Of a DNA stretch of 64,000 bases, positions 44,359 through 52,860 are shown one piece after another (positions within the stretch are counted from its first letter, which is position 1; each line of letters starts with the position of its first letter). The DNA comes from CBDDFS01 sp965227255 (GTDB lineage Bacteria > Bacteroidota > Bacteroidia > Flavobacteriales_E > Vicingaceae): assembly GCA_965227255.1 (NCBI GenBank), contig CBDDFS010000002.1, positions 558,001-622,000 on the forward strand, written 5' to 3'. The position numbers and the translations under genes are program-made. The notes under the pieces were generated by a model. That model did no database searches and was not told where the DNA came from. It saw only the letters and a program-made list of their open reading frames with translations.

Positions 44359-46035
44359 ATGGCTAAAAACAAAGAAAATACAAGCAAAGTTGTTTCTACA
44401 GGCTTTCTGGAGAAAGTAGATTCTTTTATAGATGCTCGCCAATCTACCTTGTTTTACCTTTCCCTGGTTCTACTGGTCTTATATTCCATTTTGTTGTTCC
44501 AGGCGAATATAAGTATTGGAGGAGATGATTCTTTCTATATCGTAAGGGCTATGAAATTTGTAGATGAAGGAAAGTTTCCTGGTTTCCAGGGGCCACTTTA
44601 TCCTCTTTTACTGTCCCCATTTGTGGCCATTTTTGGCATTAATGTCCATCTTCTAAAGAGCTTATCAATAATATTCTCTGCCGTTTTTCTCTTCTTTTTT
44701 TTCAGGTCTTTCCGGAATAGAGTTCATTCAACGGTTTTATATTTCACATTGTTCATACTTGCCTTTAATTCATCAATTCTCTTTTATGCAAGTCAGACCT
44801 ATACTGAAGCATTTCACTTAATGATTCAGCTTCTTTTCTTTTATCAGTTTTTCAGAATATATGATCTGATGGGTGAAAAGGATGCTGATATTAAAACACA
44901 GTTCAAGGAGTGGATAATGTTGGGCTTTACTCTCTTTTTAATGTCGATATCCAAAAACGTTGGCTTAACAGGAATATTAACCGTCATGGGATTTTTCCTC
45001 ATCCATGCCAAATGGAAGGCCATGGCTTTTTCACTGGTGAGCTGGGGAGGATTCACGATGATGCTTTCGGGGATTAAACAATTGTTCTTTTCAACCGGTG
45101 CGCAGATCGCGAGTCAGGGCTCTGACGTTTTATATAAAGATCCATACAATAAAGCCAAAGGAAAGGAAGATCTGGCAGGATATTTTAATCGATTGTTAGA
45201 CAATACCGACTTATATCTCTCAAAGAATCTCATGAAAATATTCGAGATTAGAGATGAATCAGTCACTACGACAGACACATCCATATCTGTACTGATTTTG
45301 CTTCTTATTCTTACCGGATTATTTATCTCATTCAAGAAGAATAAGTATGTCTTTTTTACGGGAGCTTACATGACGGTTACTATGGCCGTAGTATTTGTTG
45401 TGCTGCAGACACGCTGGGATTCTCCCCGTCTGGTTTTTCTGATTATTCCATTCTTCTGTCTTTTCATGCTTTACGTATTTGATGACTTAATAAGGAGACT
45501 TAAAGCCCGTTTTGTACAACCATTGTTTTTTGTTGTTCTGCTGATTTATCTTGGGTCAGGGGTAAGGAGTGCGACTACACAAATCGACCTGCTCACGCTT
45601 AAAAAGAACCTCTCCGGAGACCGATATTTGGGATATACCACAGATTGGCAGAATTACTTGAAGATGAGTGAGTGGGCAGGGAAAAATCTTCCTGAAGGAT
45701 CTTTTGTGGCCTCGAGAAAAGCCGGAATGTCAACCATTTATGCCAATGGAAAGAAATTCTTCAATATTACCAGGGTAATCTCTCAGGACGCTGATACGCT
45801 TCTCGACCATTTTCAGAATAATGGTGTCACTCATGTTATCCTTGCCAAGTTGAGAAGGAATCCTAAACAGAAATCTGAATATACCATAAACACTGTTCAC
45901 AGATACTTATCACTGATAGAACAGAATTATCCGGGAACCTTCAGGTTGGTGCATCAGGTGGGAAAAACCGACAATGAAGAAACAAGGTTGTTTTTTGTTA
46001 ATTATCAAGTCAGGGAGAGAATCAGAGGTTATTAG
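44359..46035 (+). CDS. GT39-like membrane protein, probable dolichyl-phosphate-mannose-type transferase
   Basis: A 558-residue multi-pass membrane protein with about eleven hydrophobic segments and a C-terminal soluble domain from about residue 405. The first periplasmic loop reads IGGDDSFYIVRAMKFVDEGKFPGFQGPLYPLL, the DD/E signature of GT39/ArnT-like enzymes. It is 23 bases before the methyltransferase-GT2 fusion, whose GT2 part resembles polyprenyl-phosphate sugar synthases; the fusion protein could make the lipid-linked donor that this protein uses. The assignment of donor and acceptor is inference. Confidence 0.75.
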   Translation: MAKNKENTSKVVSTGFLEKVDSFIDARQSTLFYLSLVLLVLYSILLFQANISIGGDDSFYIVRAMKFVDEGKFPGFQGPLYPLLLSPFVAIFGINVHLLKSLSIIFSAVFLFFFFRSFRNRVHSTVLYFTLFILAFNSSILFYASQTYTEAFHLMIQLLFFYQFFRIYDLMGEKDADIKTQFKEWIMLGFTLFLMSISKNVGLTGILTVMGFFLIHAKWKAMAFSLVSWGGFTMMLSGIKQLFFSTGAQIASQGSDVLYKDPYNKAKGKEDLAGYFNRLLDNTDLYLSKNLMKIFEIRDESVTTTDTSISVLILLLILTGLFISFKKNKYVFFTGAYMTVTMAVVFVVLQTRWDSPRLVFLIIPFFCLFMLYVFDDLIRRLKARFVQPLFFVVLLIYLGSGVRSATTQIDLLTLKKNLSGDRYLGYTTDWQNYLKMSEWAGKNLPEGSFVASRKAGMSTIYANGKKFFNITRVISQDADTLLDHFQNNGVTHVILAKLRRNPKQKSEYTINTVHRYLSLIEQNYPGTFRLVHQVGKTDNEETRLFFVNYQVRERIRGY

Positions 46036-46057
46036 AAATTCCATCTGAATTTACGTT

Positions 46058-47482
46058 ATGGAAGGAAAGAATAAGTTTTATCAATATTTCGAGGACTTTG
46101 CACCAACATATGCGAAGTACAGGCGTCGGTTTAACTACTATTGGAATGATGTGGTGAAGTATAATAATTACTACATCACAGATGACCAGACGGTGCTTGA
46201 AATTGGTTGTGGAACAGGAGAGACTTTATCAAAACTCAAGGGCAGCAAAAAAGTCGGAATAGATTACAGCCCTGAAATGATCAAAGTTGCCAGGGAACAA
46301 TATCCTGATATCGAGTTTCATGTAATGGACGCTAAGGAAATTGATCTTGATCAAAAATTCGATGTGGTTGTTCTGCCCAATGTGGTAGGTTATTTCTCCA
46401 ATGTAATCGACGTTTTCAATTCACTGAAATCAGTTTGTCATGATGAGACGAAGATCATCATTTCCTATTACAATTATTTGTGGGAGCCCATTCTGAAATT
46501 CGGAGAATTTATTGGTTTGAAAAAGAAAGAGCCCAGACAAAACTGGCTCTCGCATGTGGATATTCAAAACCTTTTGTATCACTGTGAATTTGAAGAATTC
46601 AGAACTACCAGGAGGATGCTTTTACCTGTTAATATTCCCCTGGTTTCTTACTTTTTCAATAAATACATTGCTAAACTTCCTATCATAAACCATCTATGCC
46701 TGTTCAACTATATAAATGCACGAAAACTTAAGACAGTTGCAACGGATGAAGAGCTGAACAAATACAGCACAACGGTGTTGATTCCGGCCAGAAATGAAAG
46801 CGGAAATATTGAGAATGCCATCCTCAGACTTCCAAAGTTTGGAAAGCATATTGAGATCATGTTTGTGGAAGGAAACTCCACGGATGACACCTGGGAAAAG
46901 ATTCAGGAAATCAGCGAGAAATACAAAGACAGTCATGACATCAAGATCATGCAGCAGAAAGGCAAGGGGAAAGGCGATGCTGTAAGAACGGGATACGATG
47001 TCGCAACGGGTGATATTCTCATGATTTTGGATGCCGATTTAACGGTTCGACCGGAAGATTTACCCAAATTCTACTACGCCTTGTCTACAGGTAAAGGAGA
47101 CTTCATCAATGGAACCAGATTGGTTTATCCCATGGAAGAGAAAGCAATGCGCTTTTTAAACCATGTTGGAAACAAATTCTTCTCTTTGGTGTTTTCTTGG
47201 TTATTAGAGCAGGATATAAAGGACACACTCTGCGGAACCAAGGTTATGTTCAGAAAAGATTACATTAAACTCAAGAATAACAGATCCTTCTTTGGAAATT
47301 TTGATCCATTTGGTGACTATGATCTATTGTTTGGAGCTTATAAATTGAATCTGAAAATCATTGATTTGCCTATCCGATATCAGGAAAGAACATATGGAGA
47401 TACAAACATTTCAAGATTCAGACATGGTCTACTACTCCTTCGAATGTGCCTCTTTGCCTCAAAAAAGATAAAATTCTGGTAA
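46058..47482 (+). CDS. methyltransferase and GT2 glycosyltransferase fusion
   Basis: A 474-residue cytoplasmic protein. Residues 1-230 form a class I SAM-dependent methyltransferase: VLEIGCGTGETLSKL is the SAM motif and NVVGYFSN and FDVVVLP its later motifs. Residues 235-474 form a GT2 glycosyltransferase of the DPM1/polyprenyl-phosphate type: TTVLIPARNESGNIENAI, GNSTDDTW, ILDADLTVRPEDL (DXD) and the QERTYGDTNISRF end. It is one frame with no internal restart. The donor lipid and methyl acceptor are unknown; the GT39-like neighbour suggests a lipid-linked sugar route. Confidence 0.85.
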   Translation: MEGKNKFYQYFEDFAPTYAKYRRRFNYYWNDVVKYNNYYITDDQTVLEIGCGTGETLSKLKGSKKVGIDYSPEMIKVAREQYPDIEFHVMDAKEIDLDQKFDVVVLPNVVGYFSNVIDVFNSLKSVCHDETKIIISYYNYLWEPILKFGEFIGLKKKEPRQNWLSHVDIQNLLYHCEFEEFRTTRRMLLPVNIPLVSYFFNKYIAKLPIINHLCLFNYINARKLKTVATDEELNKYSTTVLIPARNESGNIENAILRLPKFGKHIEIMFVEGNSTDDTWEKIQEISEKYKDSHDIKIMQQKGKGKGDAVRTGYDVATGDILMILDADLTVRPEDLPKFYYALSTGKGDFINGTRLVYPMEEKAMRFLNHVGNKFFSLVFSWLLEQDIKDTLCGTKVMFRKDYIKLKNNRSFFGNFDPFGDYDLLFGAYKLNLKIIDLPIRYQERTYGDTNISRFRHGLLLLRMCLFASKKIKFW

Positions 47483-47494
47483 TCAATTAAGTAT

Positions 47495-47502
47495 TACCTT
47501 TG
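47495..47502 (+). promoter_or_regulatory. Bacteroidota -7 element of the mevalonate operon
   Basis: TACCTTTG fits TAnnTTTG, 27 bases before the GTG start of fni. It gives the mevalonate genes their own promoter separate from the upstream glycosylation genes. Confidence 0.5.
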
Positions 47503-47529
47503 CAATAGCTTGTTTAAGAGGGATTTATT

Positions 47530-48543
47530 GTGAGTATTCAGGAAAAAAGCACTTCAGATCGGAAGAAGGAACATATCGAACTTGCTTCCAAATCACAAAT
47601 GTCGGAATGGACGAATGACAAGAGATTCTATTACGAACCTCTCCTGAAGGCGCATCCCCAAAAACTAGAGCATCCCGTAGATTTTTTCCCAAAACCGATG
47701 AAATTTCCGCTTTGGGTTTCAAGCATGACCGGTGGAACGGCCATGGCAAAAGAAATCAATGTAAATCTGGCTAAGGCGTGTAAGGAATTTGGTTTAGGCA
47801 TGGGCCTTGGATCATGTCGGATTTTATTGGATGAACCGGACAAACACCTTCATGATTTTGCCGTGAGGGAATTTATTGGTCCGGATCAAGCTTTGTATGC
47901 AAATTTGGGCGTAGCTCAACTAGAAAAGATTTCAAAAGAAGGAAGATGGGAAGCTGTTGAGCAAATGATCTCACTTCTCGAGGCAGATGGTCTAATTGTT
48001 CATGTGAATCCATTGCAGGAGTATTTGCAACCCGAAGGAGATCGTTTCACTATGAGTCCCTTGGCCATAGTGAATGAAGTACTCAAAAACATTAATAAAC
48101 CTCTCATTGTTAAGGAGGTCGGCCAGGGATTTGGTCCGGAAAGTCTCAAAGAATTAATGAAGCTGCCGGTGATTATAGAATTTGGAGCCTACGGTGGCAC
48201 CAATTTCTCACAATTGGAGATCAACAGAAGTGAGAACGGGAAAGAGGATATACATGGTGGACTCAGTTACTTGGGACATACTGCGGAAGAGATGATAGGT
48301 TACGTAAACGATATTTTAAAAGAAGGTTTTGACAATAAATCCCTTGGTTTTATTGTTTCAGGTGGTGTGAAGACTTATCTCGATGGATACTATGCGATTA
48401 AAAAACTAGGTGCCCCAAGTGTATATGGTCAGGCATCAGCACTTTTGAAGAAGGCCATGGTTTCAGAAAAGGAGCTATTCGAATTTGTAGAAGAGCAAAT
48501 TTCGGGTTTCAATCTTGCGTCAAATTATTTAACAATCAGATAG
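47530..48543 (+). CDS. fni: type 2 isopentenyl-diphosphate delta-isomerase
   Basis: A 337-residue FMN-dependent enzyme converting isopentenyl diphosphate into dimethylallyl diphosphate. Family signatures: RKKEHIELA near the start, SSMTGGTAMAKEIN, LGMGLGSCRILL, LIVHVNPLQEYLQPEGD and the C-terminal ISGGVKTYLDGYYAIK-like segment. The start codon is GTG. First gene of a tight mevalonate operon, 4 bases before hmgR. Confidence 0.93.
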   Translation: MSIQEKSTSDRKKEHIELASKSQMSEWTNDKRFYYEPLLKAHPQKLEHPVDFFPKPMKFPLWVSSMTGGTAMAKEINVNLAKACKEFGLGMGLGSCRILLDEPDKHLHDFAVREFIGPDQALYANLGVAQLEKISKEGRWEAVEQMISLLEADGLIVHVNPLQEYLQPEGDRFTMSPLAIVNEVLKNINKPLIVKEVGQGFGPESLKELMKLPVIIEFGAYGGTNFSQLEINRSENGKEDIHGGLSYLGHTAEEMIGYVNDILKEGFDNKSLGFIVSGGVKTYLDGYYAIKKLGAPSVYGQASALLKKAMVSEKELFEFVEEQISGFNLASNYLTIR

Positions 48544-48547
48544 AGTT

Positions 48548-49888
48548 ATGGAATTGGTAAAGGGGTTCTCAAAATTGAGCAAGGAAGCCAAAATTGAATG
48601 GCTTGTTAAAGAATATCTTAGTGGTGACCAGGAAGCATATGATATCATTCATTCTTATTGGCATTCAGACCAAGAAGTTCAAAAACTTCACGATGAGTTC
48701 ATTGAGAATACATTGACCAATTTTTATATGCCATTCGGAATCGCACCAAACTTCCTGATCAATGATCAGATGTATGCCATCCCGATGGCAATTGAGGAAA
48801 GTTCAGTGGTTGCGGCAGCTTCGAAAGCCGCAAGGTATTGGTACGACAGAGGTGGATTTAAGGCTGAAGTTATTTCTACCTTGAAAAATGGCCAGGTACA
48901 CTTCGCCTATTATGGTGAGTATGATGACTTACTTAAATTCTTTAATAGAATCAAGCATAAATTCTATGAGGATACCCAGGAGATTACTGCTAACATGAGA
49001 AAAAGAGGCGGTGGTATTCGTGACATCAAGATCATAAATAAGACCTTCGAAGAGCCAAATTATTATCAGCTAAGCGCCACATTTGATACCCGTGATGCCA
49101 TGGGTGCAAACTTCATCAACTCATGTCTTGAGCAATTTGCCTCCACACTCAAAAAGGAATTACTCGATGCTCCGGAGATAAGTGATAAACACAAGGATAT
49201 TGTGGTAATCATGTGTATCCTTTCAAATTACACACCTGAGTGTATTGTTCGAGCTGAAGTAACATGCCCGATTAGTGAACTTACAGGTTATGAAGGAATG
49301 ACTCCAGAAATGTTTGCGCATAAATTTGAGCAGGCTATTCATGTCGCCCGGATCGAACCATACAGGGCGACCACTCATAACAAAGGTATATTCAATGGAA
49401 TCGATGCTGTTATCCTGGCCACAGGAAACGATTTCAGGGCTGTTGAGGCATCTGGGCATACATATGCTTCCAGAAGTGGACAATACCGCAGTTTGAGTGA
49501 TGTTAGTATTGAAAACGGCGTATTTCACTTTTGGTTGGAATTGCCTATGTCTGTGGGAACAGTAGGAGGTATCACGTCACTTCATCCAATGGTTAAGCTA
49601 TCCCACAAAATACTCGGAAATCCGAATGCAGAAGAGTTGATGAAAATCATAGCAGTTGCGGGTCTGGCTCAAAATTATGGTGCTGTTAGTTCACTTGTAA
49701 CAACTGGCATTCAGCGTGGGCATATGAAAATGCATCTCTTGAACATTTTGAATCAGCTTGAGGCCACAGATGAAGAAAAAGATCAAGTAGTTGAATATTT
49801 CAAGACCCGTGTTGTCACATTCCCTGCTGTCACCGAGATCTTTTCAAAAATTCGCGGAGGAGAGGCTGTAAATACCAATGAAAAGTAA
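48548..49888 (+). CDS. mvaA: hydroxymethylglutaryl-CoA reductase, class II
   Basis: A 446-residue enzyme reducing HMG-CoA to mevalonate, first committed step of the pathway. Catalytic Glu lies in PMAIEESSVVAAASKAARYW, with DTRDAMGANFIN and NKGIFNGIDAV carrying further active-site residues, and the C-terminal QRGHMKMH carrying the conserved His. It lacks the membrane anchor of eukaryotic HMGR, so it is soluble and class II. Gap of 4 bases to fni and 5 to the next gene. Confidence 0.93.
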   Translation: MELVKGFSKLSKEAKIEWLVKEYLSGDQEAYDIIHSYWHSDQEVQKLHDEFIENTLTNFYMPFGIAPNFLINDQMYAIPMAIEESSVVAAASKAARYWYDRGGFKAEVISTLKNGQVHFAYYGEYDDLLKFFNRIKHKFYEDTQEITANMRKRGGGIRDIKIINKTFEEPNYYQLSATFDTRDAMGANFINSCLEQFASTLKKELLDAPEISDKHKDIVVIMCILSNYTPECIVRAEVTCPISELTGYEGMTPEMFAHKFEQAIHVARIEPYRATTHNKGIFNGIDAVILATGNDFRAVEASGHTYASRSGQYRSLSDVSIENGVFHFWLELPMSVGTVGGITSLHPMVKLSHKILGNPNAEELMKIIAVAGLAQNYGAVSSLVTTGIQRGHMKMHLLNILNQLEATDEEKDQVVEYFKTRVVTFPAVTEIFSKIRGGEAVNTNEK

Positions 49889-49893
49889 ATCCC

Positions 49894-50799
49894 ATGTCAC
49901 GCTCCTTTCGTAGCAATGGCAAACTGTTGCTGAGTGGTGAATATTTGGTTTTGGAAGGAGCTGAAGCTTTAGCTGTTCCTTCAGTTTACGGTCAGGTTCT
50001 GAACATCTCAGAGAATCAACAAGAAGGTATAGAATGGAAAAGCTTAGTTCGAGGAGAAGAAATTCTTGAAGCTAGTTTTGATCTGCAGGGAAATACTATT
50101 TCTTCAAATGATCAAAAATTGAGTGACGGTCTGACTGTGATTTTCAAGGCAGTAATCGATTTGACCAGCGAAAAGCAGTTGAAACCCCTAATTATCTCAT
50201 CCGAACTTGAATTCCCAATGCAATGGGGACTCGGCAGCAGCAGTACCCTTATCAATAATCTGGCAGATTGTTTTGATATAGATCCATTTAAGCTGTTGTC
50301 AAAGACATTTGGTGGTAGTGCTTATGATATTGCATGTGCAAGAGTCGATTCACCTATCCTTTATCAAATAACAGAGAATGAACCGAAATGGAAGGAGGTT
50401 TCTTTTAATCCTCATTTTTCAGATCAGATTCACTTTGTGAATTTGAATCAGAAGATGAATAGTCGGGAAGCGATGGAACACTTCAAAGGAAAAGAAAAGA
50501 AGCTCTTAGCCAAGTGGATTCAAAGAGTCAGCGAGATAGGATCTGAGATGATTGAAGCCTCTGGTCTAGAGAAATTTGGCAATTTGATGGAGGAGCATGA
50601 GGGCATAATGTCTGAAATCCTGGAAATTAAGCCCGTTAAAGAAAGGCTGTTTAAGGATTACGATAAGCCAGTTAAGTCTCTTGGAGCATGGGGCGGAGAT
50701 TTCATCATGGCAATAGGAGATGAAGGTGAAATGGATTACTTTCGTAAAAGGGGTTACGAAACCATTTTGTCATTCAACGATATGGTTTTAATGAATTGA
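49894..50799 (+). CDS. GYDIA-type GHMP kinase, probable phosphomevalonate kinase
   Basis: A 301-residue GHMP-superfamily kinase. The lysine-rich GKLLLSGEYLVLEGAEALA start and the ATP loop MQWGLGSSSTLINNL are standard; the motif AYDIACARVDS marks the GYDIA branch found in Bacteroidota mevalonate clusters. Phosphomevalonate kinase is inferred by elimination, since the neighbours supply mevalonate kinase and diphosphomevalonate decarboxylase. It lies 5 bases after mvaA. Confidence 0.85.
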   Translation: MSRSFRSNGKLLLSGEYLVLEGAEALAVPSVYGQVLNISENQQEGIEWKSLVRGEEILEASFDLQGNTISSNDQKLSDGLTVIFKAVIDLTSEKQLKPLIISSELEFPMQWGLGSSSTLINNLADCFDIDPFKLLSKTFGGSAYDIACARVDSPILYQITENEPKWKEVSFNPHFSDQIHFVNLNQKMNSREAMEHFKGKEKKLLAKWIQRVSEIGSEMIEASGLEKFGNLMEEHEGIMSEILEIKPVKERLFKDYDKPVKSLGAWGGDFIMAIGDEGEMDYFRKRGYETILSFNDMVLMN

Positions 50800-50807
50800 A
50801 CTGATAA

Positions 50808-51896
50808 ATGAAGGAAGTACTCCATAAACTAAGAGGAACGGATATAGATGACAATTCAGGTAAAGTCACCTGGAAATGTCCGTCAAACATTGCTCTGATC
50901 AAATATTGGGGAAAGTTTGGCAAACAAATGCCTGCCAATCCCAGTTTGAGTTTCTCTTTGGAGAATAGCTTCACGGAAACCAGCATTGAGTATTCTCCAA
51001 AGGAGGATAAAGAGGAGATTTCAATTGAATTTAAATTCGAAGGCCAAAAAAATGAGCAATTTGAAGAAAGGATTCGAAAGTATTTGAAATCGATTCATAC
51101 CCTGTTTCCGCTTCTAAACACGCATCACCTTGAAATTGATAGCAAGAACTCTTTTCCACATTCGAGTGGCATAGCTTCTTCGGCAAGCGCAATGGGTGCT
51201 TTAGCCCTTGGTTTGGTCGAGATTCAAAATAAACTGGCAAAAAAACCTCTTCTTGATAATGACAGCAGCAGACTGGCATCTTATATCGCCAGGTTGGGCT
51301 CTGGAAGCGCTTGCAGATCTGTCTATGGCGGTTATACAGTATGGGGAAAGTCAAAATCTATTAAGGGCAGTAGTGACCTTTATGCTATTCCCTATCCATA
51401 TGACATTCACCCCGATTTCACTACTTTACACGATGATATTCTTATCGTGGAAAAGGGTAAAAAAGCTGTTTCTTCATCGGCCGGGCATGATCTGATGCAT
51501 GGTCATCCATTTGCCGAAAAACGTTTTAAGGTTGCCAGAAAAAGAATGCATGAGATCAAATCCATCCTCGCCGATGGTGATATGGTCAGTTTTGGCAAAC
51601 TTGTTGAACAAGAGGCACTTATGCTTCATTCTATGATGATGACATCAGAGCCCTATTTTATACTTTTCAAACCAAACACTCTCTCAATTGTTAATGCTGT
51701 ATGGAATTTCCGAAGAGACACGAACCTTGGACTGTACTTTACACTGGATGCAGGAGCTAACGTTCATTTGATCTACAAGGATGAAAACAAAGAAGAAATC
51801 AGGCACTTTATTGAGAATGAATTACTTGGATATTGTGAAAATCAGCAATATCTTTGCGACTTCGTTGGCAAAGGGCCGCAACGTGTAATAGCATGA
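50808..51896 (+). CDS. mvaD: diphosphomevalonate decarboxylase
   Basis: A 362-residue GHMP-fold enzyme that decarboxylates mevalonate diphosphate to isopentenyl diphosphate. Motifs: CPSNIALIKYWGKFGKQMP near the start, HSSGIASSASAMGALALG for the ATP loop and ARLGSGSACRSVYGGYTVWG carrying the conserved Arg/Ser region. Residue spacing matches the family. The stop overlaps the next start (ATGA). Confidence 0.93.
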   Translation: MKEVLHKLRGTDIDDNSGKVTWKCPSNIALIKYWGKFGKQMPANPSLSFSLENSFTETSIEYSPKEDKEEISIEFKFEGQKNEQFEERIRKYLKSIHTLFPLLNTHHLEIDSKNSFPHSSGIASSASAMGALALGLVEIQNKLAKKPLLDNDSSRLASYIARLGSGSACRSVYGGYTVWGKSKSIKGSSDLYAIPYPYDIHPDFTTLHDDILIVEKGKKAVSSSAGHDLMHGHPFAEKRFKVARKRMHEIKSILADGDMVSFGKLVEQEALMLHSMMMTSEPYFILFKPNTLSIVNAVWNFRRDTNLGLYFTLDAGANVHLIYKDENKEEIRHFIENELLGYCENQQYLCDFVGKGPQRVIA

Positions 51897-52834
51897 AACT
51901 GAGGGACCCCTTATTCTACGCAAAAATTTTGCTCTTTGGAGAATACTCCATCATTGAGAATTCGATGGGACTCTCCATTCCTTACAACTATTACCAAGGA
52001 AGCTTCAAGAATGGCTCTATGGATGATCAGACTCATAGGAAGTCAAATGAAAACCTAAAAAAATATGCCAACCATCTAATTGATCTCAGGAATTCGGGTG
52101 AATTGAATTGTGAACTTGACCTTGAAAGGTTTTCTCAGGACATTGACCAAGGTCTCTACTTCGATTCAACCATACCGCAGGGTTTTGGGGTAGGTAGTTC
52201 AGGGGCATTGGTTGCCGCTATTTACAGTACATATGCCATTAATGGCATTTCTTCCGGAGACGATCTGAAGAAAGAAAACATTGCAGAACTGAAGGTAATT
52301 TTTGGTCAACTTGAATCGTATTTTCACGGCAAAAGTTCAGGTATTGACCCTTTGATTTGTTATCTCAATATTCCATTATTGATCAAATCAAAATCAGAGA
52401 TCGATGCGGTGGGTATTCCTGATACAGTGCGAGGAAATGGAGCGATTTTCCTAATCGATACTGGTTCTCCGGGAGAGACTCAACCTATGGTGAACATATT
52501 CATGGAAAAGTGTAAGCAGGAAGGATTCAGAAAAATGTTGAAAGAACAGTTTGTTGCTTATAATGATGAGTGTATTCAATCATTTCTCAAGAGCGACATT
52601 AAAGGGCTGTTCAGCAACCTCAAGAATTTATCTAATTTCTTACTCGAGCATTTCAAACCTATGATTCCGGCTGTTTTTCATAAGTTATGGAAGCAAGGAC
52701 TAGAATCAAATGATTACTACCTCAAGCTCTGTGGATCAGGGGGTGGAGGTTTTATTCTTGGTTTCGCAGAAGACTTTAATCGAGCTGAAAATGCGCTAAA
52801 AGGGTATGAATTAGAAGTAATTCACCGATTTTAG
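51893..52834 (+). CDS. mevalonate kinase
   Basis: A 313-residue GHMP kinase. The start is the ATG at 51893 (MKLRDPLFYAKILLFGEYS), overlapping mvaD by ATGA; an upstream ATG at 51854 is deep inside mvaD and unlikely. Motifs: AKILLFGEYSII, PQGFGVGSSGALVAAIYS (ATP loop) and CGSGGGGFILGF. The KLEX-like SSGIDPLICY segment fits mevalonate kinase. Together with the preceding genes it completes the lower mevalonate route. Confidence 0.9.
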   Translation: MKLRDPLFYAKILLFGEYSIIENSMGLSIPYNYYQGSFKNGSMDDQTHRKSNENLKKYANHLIDLRNSGELNCELDLERFSQDIDQGLYFDSTIPQGFGVGSSGALVAAIYSTYAINGISSGDDLKKENIAELKVIFGQLESYFHGKSSGIDPLICYLNIPLLIKSKSEIDAVGIPDTVRGNGAIFLIDTGSPGETQPMVNIFMEKCKQEGFRKMLKEQFVAYNDECIQSFLKSDIKGLFSNLKNLSNFLLEHFKPMIPAVFHKLWKQGLESNDYYLKLCGSGGGGFILGFAEDFNRAENALKGYELEVIHRF

Positions 52835-52860
52835 ACACAAAACTTCCTGTTGTGTCTGAA
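52830..52860 (+). promoter_or_regulatory. hairpin sequestering the GTG start of the UbiA gene
   Basis: AGACACAA (52833-52840) and TTGTGTCT (52850-52857) form a perfect 8-base stem with a 9-base loop; T52832:G52858, T52831:A52859 and T52830:A52860 extend it to 11 pairs. The GTG start (52852-52854) and the mevalonate kinase stop (52832-52834) both lie inside the stem. Translating ribosomes that finish mevalonate kinase would open it, so translational coupling is likely. Confidence 0.6.
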
